A stretch of DNA of 47,282 nt from Oscillospiraceae bacterium (GCA_015068615.1 SVKE01000003.1:1-47282), one strand, 5' to 3'. Shown: positions 8,187 to 16,402, counted from the first letter of the stretch. Numbers and translations: made by a program. Notes: generated by a model from the sequence alone, not told the origin.

Positions 8187-9554
8187 TTATTCCTCTGCAT
8201 ACATCCTGCGTATGGCTTTCTTTTTCACAAAAGGCAGAAAAGCACTGTGCAAAATGATAACGGCCGTCCACGACAGGGGGAAGCAAAGGAACAATGCCTC
8301 CGGCGTTCGATATAGCGGCAAAATGGCCATCACCCAGAATATCCGGAAGCCGCAGGCACCCAGCAAAGAATTTACCATAGGCAAGGTGGAAGCACCTAGC
8401 CCACGATGTGCACCGGTCAACACCTCCATAGTGCCACAAAGGAAATATGTGAGGCCAATGACGAGTAGCCTGGACCTGCCAAAAGCCATGGCCTCCGGCG
8501 AATCCGTGATATAGATACCGAGCAGCGCTTCGCTAAAAATAATGGAGAGAGCGCCCAGCACCAGACCGATGACAATGGCGCAGGCCATCGAGATTAAAAT
8601 TGATTTGTTGATGCGCTTTTCGTTTTTTGCGCCATAGTTATGGCTGATACAGGTAACCACAGCCTGATAAAAAGCATTCATGGGGGTATAAGTAAAGCCC
8701 TCTAGGTTAGCCGAGGCTGCGCTGCCGGCCATAGCCGTTGCGCCAAAGGAATTCACAGCAGACTGAATAACCGTGTTAGAAAGGCTAAAGACGGAGCTTT
8801 GAATACCGGCAGGCAGACCTATCTTAACGATCTCCAGCAGCTCTTTTTTGTGAATTTTCAGCTCCTTGGGGTATAGCTTATACACGCTGTCTGAAAAGAT
8901 GAGCACATATAAAATAACCAGTGCAGACAGGTAGTTTGCAACAGCTGTGGCAATGGCAACACCCTCTACACCCATACCAAGGCCAATGACCAGCACCAGG
9001 TTTAAAATCACATTAACAAGGCCTGTTGCCGCCAGGATGTAAAGAGGGCGCTTGGTATCGCCCACCGCGCGCAAAACAGCAGCACCAAAGTTATAGACCA
9101 AAGAGGCCGGCACGCCAATGAAAATGATACGCATATATAGGGTTGCACCATCTAAAACTGCACCCTCCGGCGTTCCCATCAGGGCGAGCAGGGGTCTTGA
9201 AAAAATCAGGCCGACCAGCATGGCAACAACGCCTGCAATGGCACTGAGCAGCATGGAGGTGTGAACAGCTCTGTAAACGCCCTGACCATCCTGCGCACCG
9301 TACCGCCTTGAAATGGTAACGCTGGCACCCAGAGAAAGCCCAATAAAAAGATTAATCAGGAGGTTTGTCAAGGCGCCGGTGGTGCCCACCGCAGCCATGG
9401 CATCATTTCCCGCCCAGCGGCCCACCACAATGATATCTGCCGCGTTATATAACAGCTGCAGAAGATTTGCCAGCATAAAGGGGAACGCAAACCGCAATAC
9501 ATTTTTCAAAATAGAGCCCTGGCTCATATCCAACTCATATCTTCGCCCAGCCAC
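8187..9554 (-). CDS. MATE family efflux transporter
   Basis: The 455-residue protein has about twelve hydrophobic segments in two homologous halves and starts with the typical MATE pattern: a short N-terminus, then ILKNVLRFAFPFMLANLLQL and NAADIIVVGRWAG. MATE proteins export cationic drugs, toxins or metabolites using a Na+ or H+ gradient. The start is a GTG at 9552-9554 with GGAGGCG about 8 nt upstream; no better ATG exists before the conserved region. It is transcribed alone on the minus strand. A TetR- or MarR-type regulator is not adjacent, and the substrate cannot be told from sequence. Confidence 0.92.
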   Translation of the reverse strand: MAGRRYELDMSQGSILKNVLRFAFPFMLANLLQLLYNAADIIVVGRWAGNDAMAAVGTTGALTNLLINLFIGLSLGASVTISRRYGAQDGQGVYRAVHTSMLLSAIAGVVAMLVGLIFSRPLLALMGTPEGAVLDGATLYMRIIFIGVPASLVYNFGAAVLRAVGDTKRPLYILAATGLVNVILNLVLVIGLGMGVEGVAIATAVANYLSALVILYVLIFSDSVYKLYPKELKIHKKELLEIVKIGLPAGIQSSVFSLSNTVIQSAVNSFGATAMAGSAASANLEGFTYTPMNAFYQAVVTCISHNYGAKNEKRINKSILISMACAIVIGLVLGALSIIFSEALLGIYITDSPEAMAFGRSRLLVIGLTYFLCGTMEVLTGAHRGLGASTLPMVNSLLGACGFRIFWVMAILPLYRTPEALFLCFPLSWTAVIILHSAFLPFVKKKAIRRMYAEE

Positions 9555-9712
9555 GAAAACGCCTCCTGTTAAATTGCAAATAATCCGCCTCTATCATAGC
9601 ACAAAAAAGAATTGTTTTCAATACACATTTTTCCCGAAACTGCAAAATTTTTATGCATCCAAATAGGGCAGAAATACGGAGACTCCCTACATAATAGTAT
9701 AATAATCTTTTC

Positions 9713-10324
9713 TTACTTTCGACCTGTGATGATTCCATAAACAACACCTATAACTGCATACGGTATCAGCAAAAGCAGACATATAACGGAACCAATCGGC
9801 GGAAGAAAAATACTTACAAAAAATAACAAGCCCATAACAACTGTTTCATAACCTATAAATCGGTTTATTTTTCTGGCTTTTTCGGTATTTACATCATAGT
9901 TTTTAATATAATCAAACTTTGGCAAATAGTTGCCCATTACAAGAAAAAGAACTCCAACAATAAATGAAACCACCTTTCGTATATCTAAATTCCAGCCAAG
10001 CCCGTATCCTAAGGTTATAATCTGCAATACAACCGTCAAACTTGGGATAATCCATTTGGTTACTGTTGTAAACTTTTTTCTGTCTCCGTGTTTATATGAA
10101 TTTATGTCATTTATAAAACAGCAAAACGCTTGCAACACTACCATCAGTATTGGAAGTCCAAAAACGACAAATCCCTTTGATGCAAAATTATCGGGATTGC
10201 CATAAATATCGAAATGAATTGCCATTGTATCCGGCAATTTGGCCCATAGTGAAATTCCAAGCAGCATCGGCAACAGACAAACAATACTTGTCGTTATAAA
10301 TGTTTTCCATTTAAAGATTTTCAT
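9713..10324 (-). CDS. SdpI family membrane protein (DUF1648)
   Basis: A 203-residue protein with about six membrane helices. Its N-terminal part carries the DUF1648 signature (LPDTMAIHFDIYGNPD, about 29-44), and the C-terminal half matches the SdpI/YhfL-like region. B. subtilis SdpI protects against the killing factor SdpC and also sequesters the repressor SdpR at the membrane. Here the gene overlaps the sdpR-like gene by 4 bp (ATGA) and is co-transcribed with it. No sdpC-like toxin gene or toxin-maturation gene is present in the neighbourhood, so the pair may give immunity against others or act only as a sensor. The region is clearly more AT-rich than the flanking DNA, which suggests transfer. 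Confidence 0.85.
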   Translation of the reverse strand: MKIFKWKTFITTSIVCLLPMLLGISLWAKLPDTMAIHFDIYGNPDNFASKGFVVFGLPILMVVLQAFCCFINDINSYKHGDRKKFTTVTKWIIPSLTVVLQIITLGYGLGWNLDIRKVVSFIVGVLFLVMGNYLPKFDYIKNYDVNTEKARKINRFIGYETVVMGLLFFVSIFLPPIGSVICLLLLIPYAVIGVVYGIITGRK

Positions 10325-10584
10325 TTCAGATTACCTCCTAACATGTAAATCCAACGAATTACATCTTCAAAAACAGATGTGTTCAGTTCATAGTATATAA
10401 AATTTTTGTACTTTTGTTCGGCAATTAGATCTGCTTTTTTTAGTTTTGCCAGATGATATGAAACAGTTGCACCCGTTAAGCTAAACCGCTCTCCAATTTC
10501 TCCTGCAGATTTTTTACCGTCCTTAAGCATGGATAGTATATCTCGTCGCACCGGATCTGATATAGCTTTTAAGGTTTCGTTCAT
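10321..10584 (-). CDS. SdpR-like ArsR-family repressor
   Basis: A small winged-helix protein whose start, MNETLKAISDPVRRDIL, is close to that of B. subtilis SdpR and other ArsR/SmtB repressors; the recognition helix lies in TGATVSYHLAKLKKADLI. No metal-binding cysteine pair (as in ArsR) is present, in keeping with the SdpR branch. The gene overlaps sdpI by 4 bp. The given start follows the family; ATG 10596 and GTG 10590 are in-frame alternatives, the GTG having the best spacing to GAGAGGTG (10604-10597). Upstream, a perfect palindrome covers the presumed transcription start, so the protein very likely represses its own operon, with release when SdpI binds it at the membrane. Confidence 0.85.
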   Translation of the reverse strand: MNETLKAISDPVRRDILSMLKDGKKSAGEIGERFSLTGATVSYHLAKLKKADLIAEQKYKNFIYYELNTSVFEDVIRWIYMLGGNLK

Positions 10585-10620
10585 TCCCACTAACATCACC
10601 TCTCAAAAAGTATTTAGAGT

Positions 10621-10699
10621 TATTTAGAAATATTTCTAAATAGATTGTAGCATAAAACATATTCGATGTCAATATCTATTTAGATTTTTTTCTAAACAG
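10621..10699 (-). promoter_or_regulatory. Promoter and palindromic operators of the sdpRI-like operon
   Basis: On the minus strand TTGACA (10667-10672) and TACAAT (10644-10649) are 17 nt apart. A perfect 22-bp palindrome built on ATTTAGAAATATTTCTAAAT lies at 10621-10642, just after the -10 and over the likely start. A related imperfect palindrome (ATTTAGATTTTTTTCTAAAC, about 10679-10698) lies just upstream of the -35, and a half site TATTTAGAG is at 10611-10619. The placement fits repression by the adjacent ArsR-type protein. Confidence 0.8.
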
Positions 10700-10725
10700 A
10701 AAAGCTTCGGCTTCGTACACACAAC

Positions 10726-10759
10726 AAAAATACCTTGGTCAAAAAACCAAGGTATTTTT
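10726..10759 (-). terminator. Terminator after the ECF operon (bidirectional)
   Basis: AAATACCTTGGT and ACCAAGGTATTT form a 12-bp stem with runs of T on both strands. On the minus strand it closes the sigma/anti-sigma-like operon. Confidence 0.85.
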
Positions 10760-10790
10760 GGGAAGAGCCAAAGGGGATAGATGACACTAT

Positions 10791-11438
10791 TTATTTGACA
10801 AATTTACACGCCCATCTTCCTGTTATGTGCAGTGGTGCATCAGCTTTCGAAAGACCATACATTTTTTCAATTACGATTGTATATTCTTCGCCTGATTTGA
10901 GCTTTGCATCGTCTATTGAAAGATTAACTACTGCCTTGCCGTCATTTATAGTTCCCTTGCCGGAATATTCAGGATAACATTCTAATTTTAAAATCTCACC
11001 GGTTGTTTCGTCGAGCAGCATATAATCAGAAACCGCAATTTCCTGAATGTATGCAAAAGGTGCTTCGTTTGGCTTTTCAAAGGCTAATTCCAATGGAATA
11101 ATATCATTACCATTATCTGTTGTTAGTTCCATAGCATTAACTATAATTTCATTAGTTGCGTTTTCATACTTCGTTCCGGTTATTGCTCCGTCAAAACGAA
11201 CAATGTCGCTGAAAAAACCTCTAATCGAATTTGCTAATGGTGTCATTGTAACGGTTATAATACAAAGTGCCAATACAGCAGCGATTGCAAGAGTTCTTTT
11301 CATAGTGATTTTGGGTTTCCTCATAGTGTGTACCTCCATATTCTTGATTTCTTCATTCAAGTCGAAAGGAGCCTGCATGACACTTTTTGTTATTTGGGCA
11401 TGTTTTCTTAATTTGCTTTCCAATTCAGATATTCTCAT
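10791..11438 (-). CDS. Membrane-anchored anti-sigma-like protein (DUF4179-type)
   Basis: A 215-residue protein with a cytoplasmic N-terminus of about 45 residues, one membrane helix (TLAIAAVLALCIITVTM, about 49-65) and an extracellular domain of about 145 residues. Its start overlaps the stop of the sigma factor gene by 4 bp, the classic arrangement of an ECF sigma factor with its membrane anti-sigma partner. The outer domain resembles the DUF4179 proteins often found behind clostridial ECF genes, but it lacks the HxxxCxxC zinc motif of ZAS-type anti-sigma factors. The role as a regulator is inferred from context; it could also be an effector. A terminator follows at 10726-10759. Confidence 0.72.
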   Translation of the reverse strand: MRISELESKLRKHAQITKSVMQAPFDLNEEIKNMEVHTMRKPKITMKRTLAIAAVLALCIITVTMTPLANSIRGFFSDIVRFDGAITGTKYENATNEIIVNAMELTTDNGNDIIPLELAFEKPNEAPFAYIQEIAVSDYMLLDETTGEILKLECYPEYSGKGTINDGKAVVNLSIDDAKLKSGEEYTIVIEKMYGLSKADAPLHITGRWACKFVK

Positions 11439-11902
11439 TTTGCATTTCCCTCCAAAAGTGATTTTAATTCGCCCAGTGCTTTTTTAGTTTTGTATTTTAC
11501 AGTTGAAACAGGTAGTTTCAATGCGCGTGCAACCTCATCATAAGTCATATCATTATAAAACCGTAGGGTTATGTAGATTGATGACTTTGGGTTAAGTTTG
11601 CATATACAATCCATTATACCTATTTCATCGGTCGGCATATCATAAAATACATTCAAATTGTCAGTTAATTCTTCCGTAAATCTTTGTTTCTTTAGATAAT
11701 CCTTACTCTTGTTAATGACTATCCTTGTAAGCCACGTTTTGAAAAACTCTTTATTGTTTAGTGAATTAAAAGATTTTAGTGCTGACAAAACGGCTTCTTG
11801 AACACAATCCTTTGCATCTTCAGTATTGTGCAGGAAACCTACCGCAACCAAGAACAAAGACTTTTCGCATTCTTTATATTTCTGCTCGAACAGTTCGTAC
11901 AA
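11435..11902 (-). CDS. ECF RNA polymerase sigma factor
   Basis: A 155-residue sigma-70-family protein. The sigma2 region covers about residues 10-75 (FLHNTEDAKDCVQEAVLSAL, then FKTWLTRIVINKSKDYLKK), and the sigma4 helix-turn-helix is near the end (MTYDEVARALKLPVSTVKYK). Sigma3 is absent, as in all ECF factors. The start is a TTG at 11900-11902 with GGGAGG about 8 nt upstream. The next gene overlaps it by 4 bp and encodes a one-helix membrane protein that probably controls it. A candidate autoregulatory ECF promoter lies about 40 bp upstream. AT-rich composition matches the neighbouring sdpRI-like genes rather than the housekeeping DNA. Confidence 0.92.
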   Translation of the reverse strand: MYELFEQKYKECEKSLFLVAVGFLHNTEDAKDCVQEAVLSALKSFNSLNNKEFFKTWLTRIVINKSKDYLKKQRFTEELTDNLNVFYDMPTDEIGIMDCICKLNPKSSIYITLRFYNDMTYDEVARALKLPVSTVKYKTKKALGELKSLLEGNAK

Positions 11903-11940
11903 ATTAAGTCCTCCCTTCGCCTTTGTAAAAGCTCTTACAC

Positions 11941-11971
11941 TTATTAGACGATTTAAAAACAGAAAAAGTCA
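11941..11971 (-). promoter_or_regulatory. Candidate ECF-dependent autoregulatory promoter
   Basis: On the minus strand CGTCTAATAA (11950-11941) matches the -10 favoured by several ECF sigma factors, with TGACTT (11971-11966) about 15 nt upstream as a possible -35. Confidence 0.4.
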
Positions 11972-12067
11972 AAAAAATTATAATAAAAACTGCTACTGTA
12001 AAGTCGATGCTTTTTTCTGGCAAGTCAGAATAATAATGATGCATCAAAAAAAGCTTTGCGTAAGCAA

Positions 12068-12173
12068 AGCCACCTTAACTTCTTCCTTATTCACTATTAC
12101 CTATTACTTCCCAAAAATAGACAAGCCTTTTTAGGGAAAAGTGAATAGTGAATAGGTAATAAGTAAAATCGAC
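12068..12173 (-). repeat. R3 repeat units behind tRNA-Cys
   Basis: On the minus strand, the sequence right after the tRNA-Cys terminator reads ACTTATTACCTATTCACT, then ATTCACTTTTCCCTAAAA (12129-12164). A second, reshuffled unit containing TTATTCACTATTACCTATTA lies on the plus strand at about 12078-12112, so the two units nearly form a large inverted repeat. The 45 nt at 12129-12173 match those behind tRNA-Arg (20572-20616) with one difference. Confidence 0.8.
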
Positions 12174-12200
12174 ATTCCTCTGTCGAAGAATGTCGATTTT
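12165..12200 (-). terminator. Terminator after tRNA-Cys
   Basis: AAAATCGACATTC and GAATGTCGATTTT form a perfect 13-bp stem directly behind the tRNA-Cys 3' end. Confidence 0.87.
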
Positions 12201-12274
12201 TGGAGGCGCCACCCAGATTTGAACTGGGGGTGAAGGTGTTGCAGACCTCTGCCTTACCACTTGGCTATGGCGCC
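12201..12274 (-). tRNA. tRNA-Cys (GCA anticodon)
   Basis: Complete cloverleaf starting GGCGCCATAGCCAAGTGG, acceptor GGCGCC paired with GGCGCC, anticodon GCA, discriminator U as usual for tRNA-Cys, encoded CCA at 12201-12203. A hairpin at 12334-12369 separates it from the upstream tRNA-Gly, so it is reached by readthrough or by its own promoter (a TATAAT lies just upstream but no good -35). Confidence 0.96.
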
Positions 12275-12333
12275 TTATATTATATTATATGAAGCTTTTT
12301 GAAAAAGTTACTTTTCAAAAGGCCATCTAGCAA

Positions 12334-12369
12334 AAAAACTTGCCTCTAAAGGCTTAGAAGCAAGTTTTT
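12334..12369 (-). terminator. Terminator between tRNA-Gly and tRNA-Cys
   Basis: ACTTGCCTCTAA and TTAGAAGCAAGT form a 12-bp stem with a 4-nt loop and T runs on both sides. It lies 5 nt after the tRNA-Gly 3' end. Confidence 0.85.
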
Positions 12370-12373
12370 AAAT

Positions 12374-12448
12374 TGGAGCGGAAGACGAGATTCGAACTCG
12401 CGACGTTCACCTTGGCAAGGTGACGCTCTACCACTGAGCCACTCCCGC
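12374..12448 (-). tRNA. tRNA-Gly (GCC anticodon)
   Basis: Complete cloverleaf starting GCGGGAGTGGCTCAGTGG, anticodon loop CTTGCCAAG, encoded CCA. Fourth gene of the Val-Asp-Phe-Gly transcript. Confidence 0.96.
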
Positions 12449-12465
12449 ACATGAGCTAAACGAAA

Positions 12466-12541
12466 TGGTGCCTCCGGGTGGAATCGAACCGCCGACACAG
12501 GGATTTTCAGTCCCTTGCTCTACCGACTGAGCTACAGAGGC
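12466..12541 (-). tRNA. tRNA-Phe (GAA anticodon)
   Basis: Complete cloverleaf starting GCCTCTGTAGCTCAGTCGG, anticodon stem AGGGA/TCCCT around loop CTGAAAA, encoded CCA at 12466-12468. Confidence 0.96.
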
Positions 12542-12544
12542 AAA

Positions 12545-12621
12545 TGGCGACCCGAAAGGGGCTCGAACCCTCGACCTCCAGCGTGACAGGCTGGCATTCT
12601 AACCAACTGAACTATCGGGCC
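12545..12621 (-). tRNA. tRNA-Asp (GTC anticodon)
   Basis: Complete cloverleaf starting GGCCCGATAGTTCAGTTGG, anticodon stem CCAGC/GCTGG around loop CTGTCAC, discriminator G as usual for tRNA-Asp, encoded CCA. Only 3 nt separate it from tRNA-Phe. Confidence 0.96.
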
Positions 12622-12640
12622 ATTTCCTTCAGGATGATTT

Positions 12641-12716
12641 TGGTGGGCGCTACAGGGCTCGAACCTGTGACCCTCTGCTTGTAAGGCAGATGCTCTCCCA
12701 GCTGAGCTAAGCGCCC
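12641..12716 (-). tRNA. tRNA-Val (TAC anticodon)
   Basis: Complete cloverleaf starting GGGCGCTTAGCTCAGCTGG, anticodon stem TCTGC/GCAGA around loop CTTACAA, encoded CCA at 12641-12643. First gene of the tRNA transcript, about 30 nt downstream of a consensus promoter. Confidence 0.96.
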
Positions 12717-12745
12717 GTGTCATCCATCGTTTAGCGACAAATAGT

Positions 12746-12774
12746 ATTATACACGAATCCATCCCGTCTGTCAA
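12746..12774 (-). promoter_or_regulatory. Promoter of the tRNA cluster
   Basis: On the minus strand TTGACA (12769-12774) and TATAAT (12746-12751) are 17 nt apart, a perfect consensus, firing into tRNA-Val. Confidence 0.92.
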
Positions 12775-12852
12775 GAGAAATTTTTATTTTTTTTAATTTT
12801 TTTCTAAAACTTTCTGAAAACCGCTTAAAAAGGGGGTTTTACAGCATTTTTC

Positions 12853-12877
12853 CCTTTGCATTTGCATGGTGCAAAGG
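12853..12877 (+). promoter_or_regulatory. Perfect inverted repeat with 9-nt spacer upstream of the RHH-clpB unit
   Basis: CCTTTGCA and TGCAAAGG are separated by exactly 9 nt. The geometry is that of a CIRCE box, but the sequence is not. It lies about 50 bp before the -35 of the next promoter. Whether a protein binds here is unknown. Confidence 0.4.
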
Positions 12878-12927
12878 AAAACTTTTTGAATAAATTATTA
12901 AATTGTTATGAATATTATATAATTTGA

Positions 12928-12956
12928 TTGACAAATTAATGTTATGGAATTAAAAT
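12928..12956 (+). promoter_or_regulatory. Promoter of the RHH-clpB unit
   Basis: TTGACA (12928-12933), 17-nt spacer, TAAAAT (12951-12956). An in-frame ATG at 12944 lies inside this promoter, which supports the downstream start at 13061 for the first gene. Confidence 0.78.
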
Positions 12957-13060
12957 TAAAATGCAGGAACAAAATACATAGGGAAAGCCGCGCCGCCAGC
13001 GTGATATTTATTTCCCCTTTTTCCTGTACACTCCCACTCATCGGAGAAAGGAAAATTGCT

Positions 13061-13723
13061 ATGAAAAAAAGTGTTTACAGTCTGGTGCTGACCGATACGG
13101 TGATTGCAGCGGCAGACCAACTTGCCTATGTAAGGGGCATGAGTCGCTCTGCACTGATTGATGAGCTTTTAGCGCAGTCGCTCTCCTGTATGACCCCGGA
13201 AATGCGCATGCGGGATATTTTTATGACCTTGGAGGAACGCATCCGCGAGGATGCCGTGTTTCGTCTGCAGAGTCGGGCCTCAGACAGCATACTCTTTCTC
13301 CACAGCGCCATTCAATATAAATATAAGCCCACCATCCGCTACAGTGTTGAGCTGTATCGTCGTGTAAAGGACGGCGCCTTTGGCGAGCTGAAAATTCAGT
13401 CGCGAACACAGAATGAGCAGCTGCTTTCAGAGCTTACGGCCTTCTATCGGCTCTGGATTGCCACAGAACGCCGTCTCTCGGGGAACCGAAATATTCAATT
13501 TTTTGCAGAGGACGGCAAGCTGATGCGCCTATTGACCTTTCCCGAGCACGACGAGAGCTATAGTGAAAGCGAGCTGGGTGAAGCCATCGGTGCCTACATT
13601 CGTACCTTTGACCGTGCCATGAAGCTATATTTCTCCCGGCTGCCTGATAAGCAGGAGGCTGCCGAGCAAATTGCCAGACTATATACAGGATATTTGCAAG
13701 GCCGACCGCCGGTATTGGTTTAA
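13061..13723 (+). CDS. Hypothetical protein with ribbon-helix-helix-like N-terminus
   Basis: The 220-residue product is not recognised as a named family. Residues 3-40 (YSLVLTDTVIAAADQLAYV, then MSRSALIDELLAQSL) look like a CopG/Arc-type ribbon-helix-helix: one short beta strand and two helices with the typical SRSALIDELL turn. The rest is helical and charged, with a conserved-looking IQYKYKPTIRYSVELYR segment. The ATG at 13061 has GAGAAAGGA 8 nt upstream; a longer reading from 12944 would begin inside the promoter. It is 33 bp ahead of clpB and shares its transcript. A DNA-binding regulator of the chaperone operon is a reasonable guess but is not shown by the sequence. Confidence 0.65.
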   Translation: MKKSVYSLVLTDTVIAAADQLAYVRGMSRSALIDELLAQSLSCMTPEMRMRDIFMTLEERIREDAVFRLQSRASDSILFLHSAIQYKYKPTIRYSVELYRRVKDGAFGELKIQSRTQNEQLLSELTAFYRLWIATERRLSGNRNIQFFAEDGKLMRLLTFPEHDESYSESELGEAIGAYIRTFDRAMKLYFSRLPDKQEAAEQIARLYTGYLQGRPPVLV

Positions 13724-13756
13724 CGACTCTATATAATTAAGGAAAGGATGAGCAGA

Positions 13757-16351
13757 ATGAACGCACAAAAATTTACGCAAAAATCCCTGACCGCCCTGCA
13801 GGAAGCCCAAAATCTGGCAGTGGAATATCAAAACCCGCAGATTGAAGCGATTCATCTTTTGCATGCGCTTTTGGCTGATGAAGCCGGACTCATTCCGCAG
13901 CTTTTGCAGAAGATGGGGACAGATCCCCGGCAGGCTCTTGCGGAGACGCAAAATGAGCTAAACCGTTTACCCAAGGTGACGGGTAGCGGACGGGAGGCGG
14001 GGAAAATGTATATTTCCGCTGATGTGGATAAAATTTTGCTGGATGCCGAGCGCAAGGCCGAGCACATGAAGGATGAGTATGTGTCCGTGGAGCATATCAT
14101 GCTGGCCATTTTAGAGCGTCCCGGCAATCTCAAGGAGCTTTTAAAAAGGCTTCCTATAAATAAGAACGAATTTATGAGCGCTTTGCAGACTGTGCGAGGC
14201 AATACCCGCGTCACCTCTGACAGTCCCGAGGCCACCTATGATGTGCTCAAAAAATACGGCAGCGATTTGGTGGAGCTGGCGAAAAATAACAAACTCGACC
14301 CCGTGATTGGCCGTGACCAGGAAATACGAAATGTCATTCGGATTCTCTCCCGCAAGACCAAAAATAATCCGGTGTTAATCGGTGAGCCGGGCGTGGGCAA
14401 AACCGCCATTGCCGAGGGGTTGGCATTGCGCATTGTCCGGGGGGATGTGCCCGAGGGTCTAAAGGAACGCACTGTTTTCAGCCTGGATATGGGCGCTCTT
14501 ATTGCCGGTGCCAAATTCCGTGGGGAATTTGAGGAGCGGCTTAAGGCTGTTTTGGAGGAGGTCAAAAAGAGCGAGGGCAGAATTATTCTCTTTATTGACG
14601 AACTGCACACCATTGTAGGCGCCGGCAAAACAGATGGCGCCATGGATGCGGGCAATCTTTTAAAGCCTCTTTTGGCTCGGGGCGAGCTGCATTGCATCGG
14701 CGCCACCACCTTAAACGAATATCGGCAGTATGTGGAAAAGGACGCAGCTCTTGAGCGGCGGTTTCAGCCGGTGCTGGTGGCTGAGCCCACCGTGGAGGAT
14801 ACCATAACCATTCTTCGCGGCCTTAAGGAGCGGTATGAGGTGTTCCACGGCGTGAAAATCCATGACGGCGCGCTGATTTCCGCCGCCGTTCTATCCAATC
14901 GATATATATCCGACCGCTTTCTGCCGGATAAGGCCATTGACCTGGTGGATGAGGCCTGTGCCATGGTGCGGACGGAGATTGATTCCATGCCCACAGAGCT
15001 GGACGATATCGCCCGCAAAATTATGCAGCAGGAAATTGAGGAGGCTGCCCTAAAAAAAGAAACGGACGCCCTCTCGGCAGAACGATTGAAAACCATTCAG
15101 AAGAGCCTGGCAGAGCTTCGTGCACAGTTTAAGGAAATGAAGGCAGGTCTTGAAAACGAAAAGCAAGCCATCAGCCGGGTGCAACAGCTGCGCGGCGAGA
15201 TTGAGCGCATCGGCAGCGAGATTGAACGAGCCGAGCGCAGCTACGACTTAAACAAGGCCGCCGAGCTGAAATATGGCACGCTTCCTAAGCTAAAGCAGGA
15301 GCTGGCAGAGGCCGAGGCAGAAAATGAAAAAAGTCAAGGCAAACGACAGCTGCTTAGAGACAGTGTGACCGAAGAGGAAATTGCCCGCATCATTGGCCGC
15401 TGGACAGGTATTCCCGTGGCGCGGCTCATGGAGGGAGAGCGTGAAAAGCTTTTAAAGCTGGATGAAACCCTGCACAAGCGTGTCATCGGCCAGAACGAGG
15501 CCGTGCAGCTGGTGGCAGATGCCATTCTTCGCTCCCGCGCCGGCATTCAGGACCCGAACCGCCCCATTGGCTCCTTCCTCTTTTTAGGGCCCACCGGCGT
15601 GGGTAAAACGGAGCTTGCCAAAACGCTTGCCGAAACCCTCTTTGACGATGCGCATAATCTGATTCGCATTGACATGACAGAATACATGGAAAAATACTCG
15701 GTCTCCCGCCTGATTGGTGCACCTCCGGGCTATGTGGGCTATGAGGAGGGAGGCCAGCTGACCGAGGCCGTGCGGCGCAAGCCCTATGCAGTGGTGCTTT
15801 TTGATGAGGTTGAAAAGGCACACCCGGACGTGTTCAACATCCTTTTGCAGGTCTTAGATGACGGACGCATCACGGACTCGCAGGGTCGGACGGTGGATTT
15901 TAAAAACACGGTGATTATTCTGACCTCAAATCTGGGCTCTGAATATATATTAGAAGGAATCAATGAGGCAGGGGACATTCGCGATGAGGTACGGGAGCAA
16001 ATCAGCGGACTTTTAAAGCACAGCTTCCGTCCGGAATTTTTAAATCGTCTGGATGAAATTGTCTTTTATAAGCCGCTGACCAAGCCGGAAATTACAAAGA
16101 TTGTGGGACTGATGATTGAGGATTTGCAAAGGCGTCTTTCCGACAAGCAGCTCTCCCTTACCCTAACAGACGCTGCCGTGCAGCATATAATTGATGCAGG
16201 CTACGACCCGGTCTATGGGGCCCGCCCCTTGCGCCGCCTGTTGCAAAGCAAGGTGGAGACCCTTCTGGCTCGCACCATCCTAGAGAGCGACCCGGCACCG
16301 GGCACGAGCTTTACGGTGGACTATAAGGACGGGGCTTTGGCAGTTCTGTAG
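13757..16351 (+). CDS. clpB: ATP-dependent disaggregase ClpB
   Basis: The 864-residue protein has the size and order of ClpB: N-terminal Clp repeat domain (1-145), first AAA+ ATPase with Walker A GEPGVGKT (209-216) and Walker B ILFIDEL, a long coiled-coil middle domain (about 400-525, rich in Glu/Lys/Leu), second AAA+ with GPTGVGKT and [11 protein letters not shown], and a D2-small domain. The middle domain and the lack of a ClpP-binding IGF loop argue for ClpB rather than ClpC or ClpA. It pulls proteins out of aggregates with DnaK. ATG 13757 is chosen because GGAAAGG lies 9 nt upstream; ATG 13748 touches that site. No CIRCE or CtsR heptads were seen upstream. Confidence 0.95.
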   Translation: MNAQKFTQKSLTALQEAQNLAVEYQNPQIEAIHLLHALLADEAGLIPQLLQKMGTDPRQALAETQNELNRLPKVTGSGREAGKMYISADVDKILLDAERKAEHMKDEYVSVEHIMLAILERPGNLKELLKRLPINKNEFMSALQTVRGNTRVTSDSPEATYDVLKKYGSDLVELAKNNKLDPVIGRDQEIRNVIRILSRKTKNNPVLIGEPGVGKTAIAEGLALRIVRGDVPEGLKERTVFSLDMGALIAGAKFRGEFEERLKAVLEEVKKSEGRIILFIDELHTIVGAGKTDGAMDAGNLLKPLLARGELHCIGATTLNEYRQYVEKDAALERRFQPVLVAEPTVEDTITILRGLKERYEVFHGVKIHDGALISAAVLSNRYISDRFLPDKAIDLVDEACAMVRTEIDSMPTELDDIARKIMQQEIEEAALKKETDALSAERLKTIQKSLAELRAQFKEMKAGLENEKQAISRVQQLRGEIERIGSEIERAERSYDLNKAAELKYGTLPKLKQELAEAEAENEKSQGKRQLLRDSVTEEEIARIIGRWTGIPVARLMEGEREKLLKLDETLHKRVIGQNEAVQLVADAILRSRAGIQDPNRPIGSFLFLGPTGVGKTELAKTLAETLFDDAHNLIRIDMTEYMEKYSVSRLIGAPPGYVGYEEGGQLTEAVRRKPYAVVLFDEVEKAHPDVFNILLQVLDDGRITDSQGRTVDFKNTVIILTSNLGSEYILEGINEAGDIRDEVREQISGLLKHSFRPEFLNRLDEIVFYKPLTKPEITKIVGLMIEDLQRRLSDKQLSLTLTDAAVQHIIDAGYDPVYGARPLRRLLQSKVETLLARTILESDPAPGTSFTVDYKDGALAVL

Positions 16352-16402
16352 ACAGTATCTTGGGCTGTAAAAAAGTCACATCATATTTCGAAAATTTTTG
16401 CC

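Noticed and set aside
12780-13060. CIRCE or CtsR sites before clpB
   Set aside because: No TTAGCACTC or GGTCAAA heptads were found; only the unrelated inverted repeat at 12853-12877.
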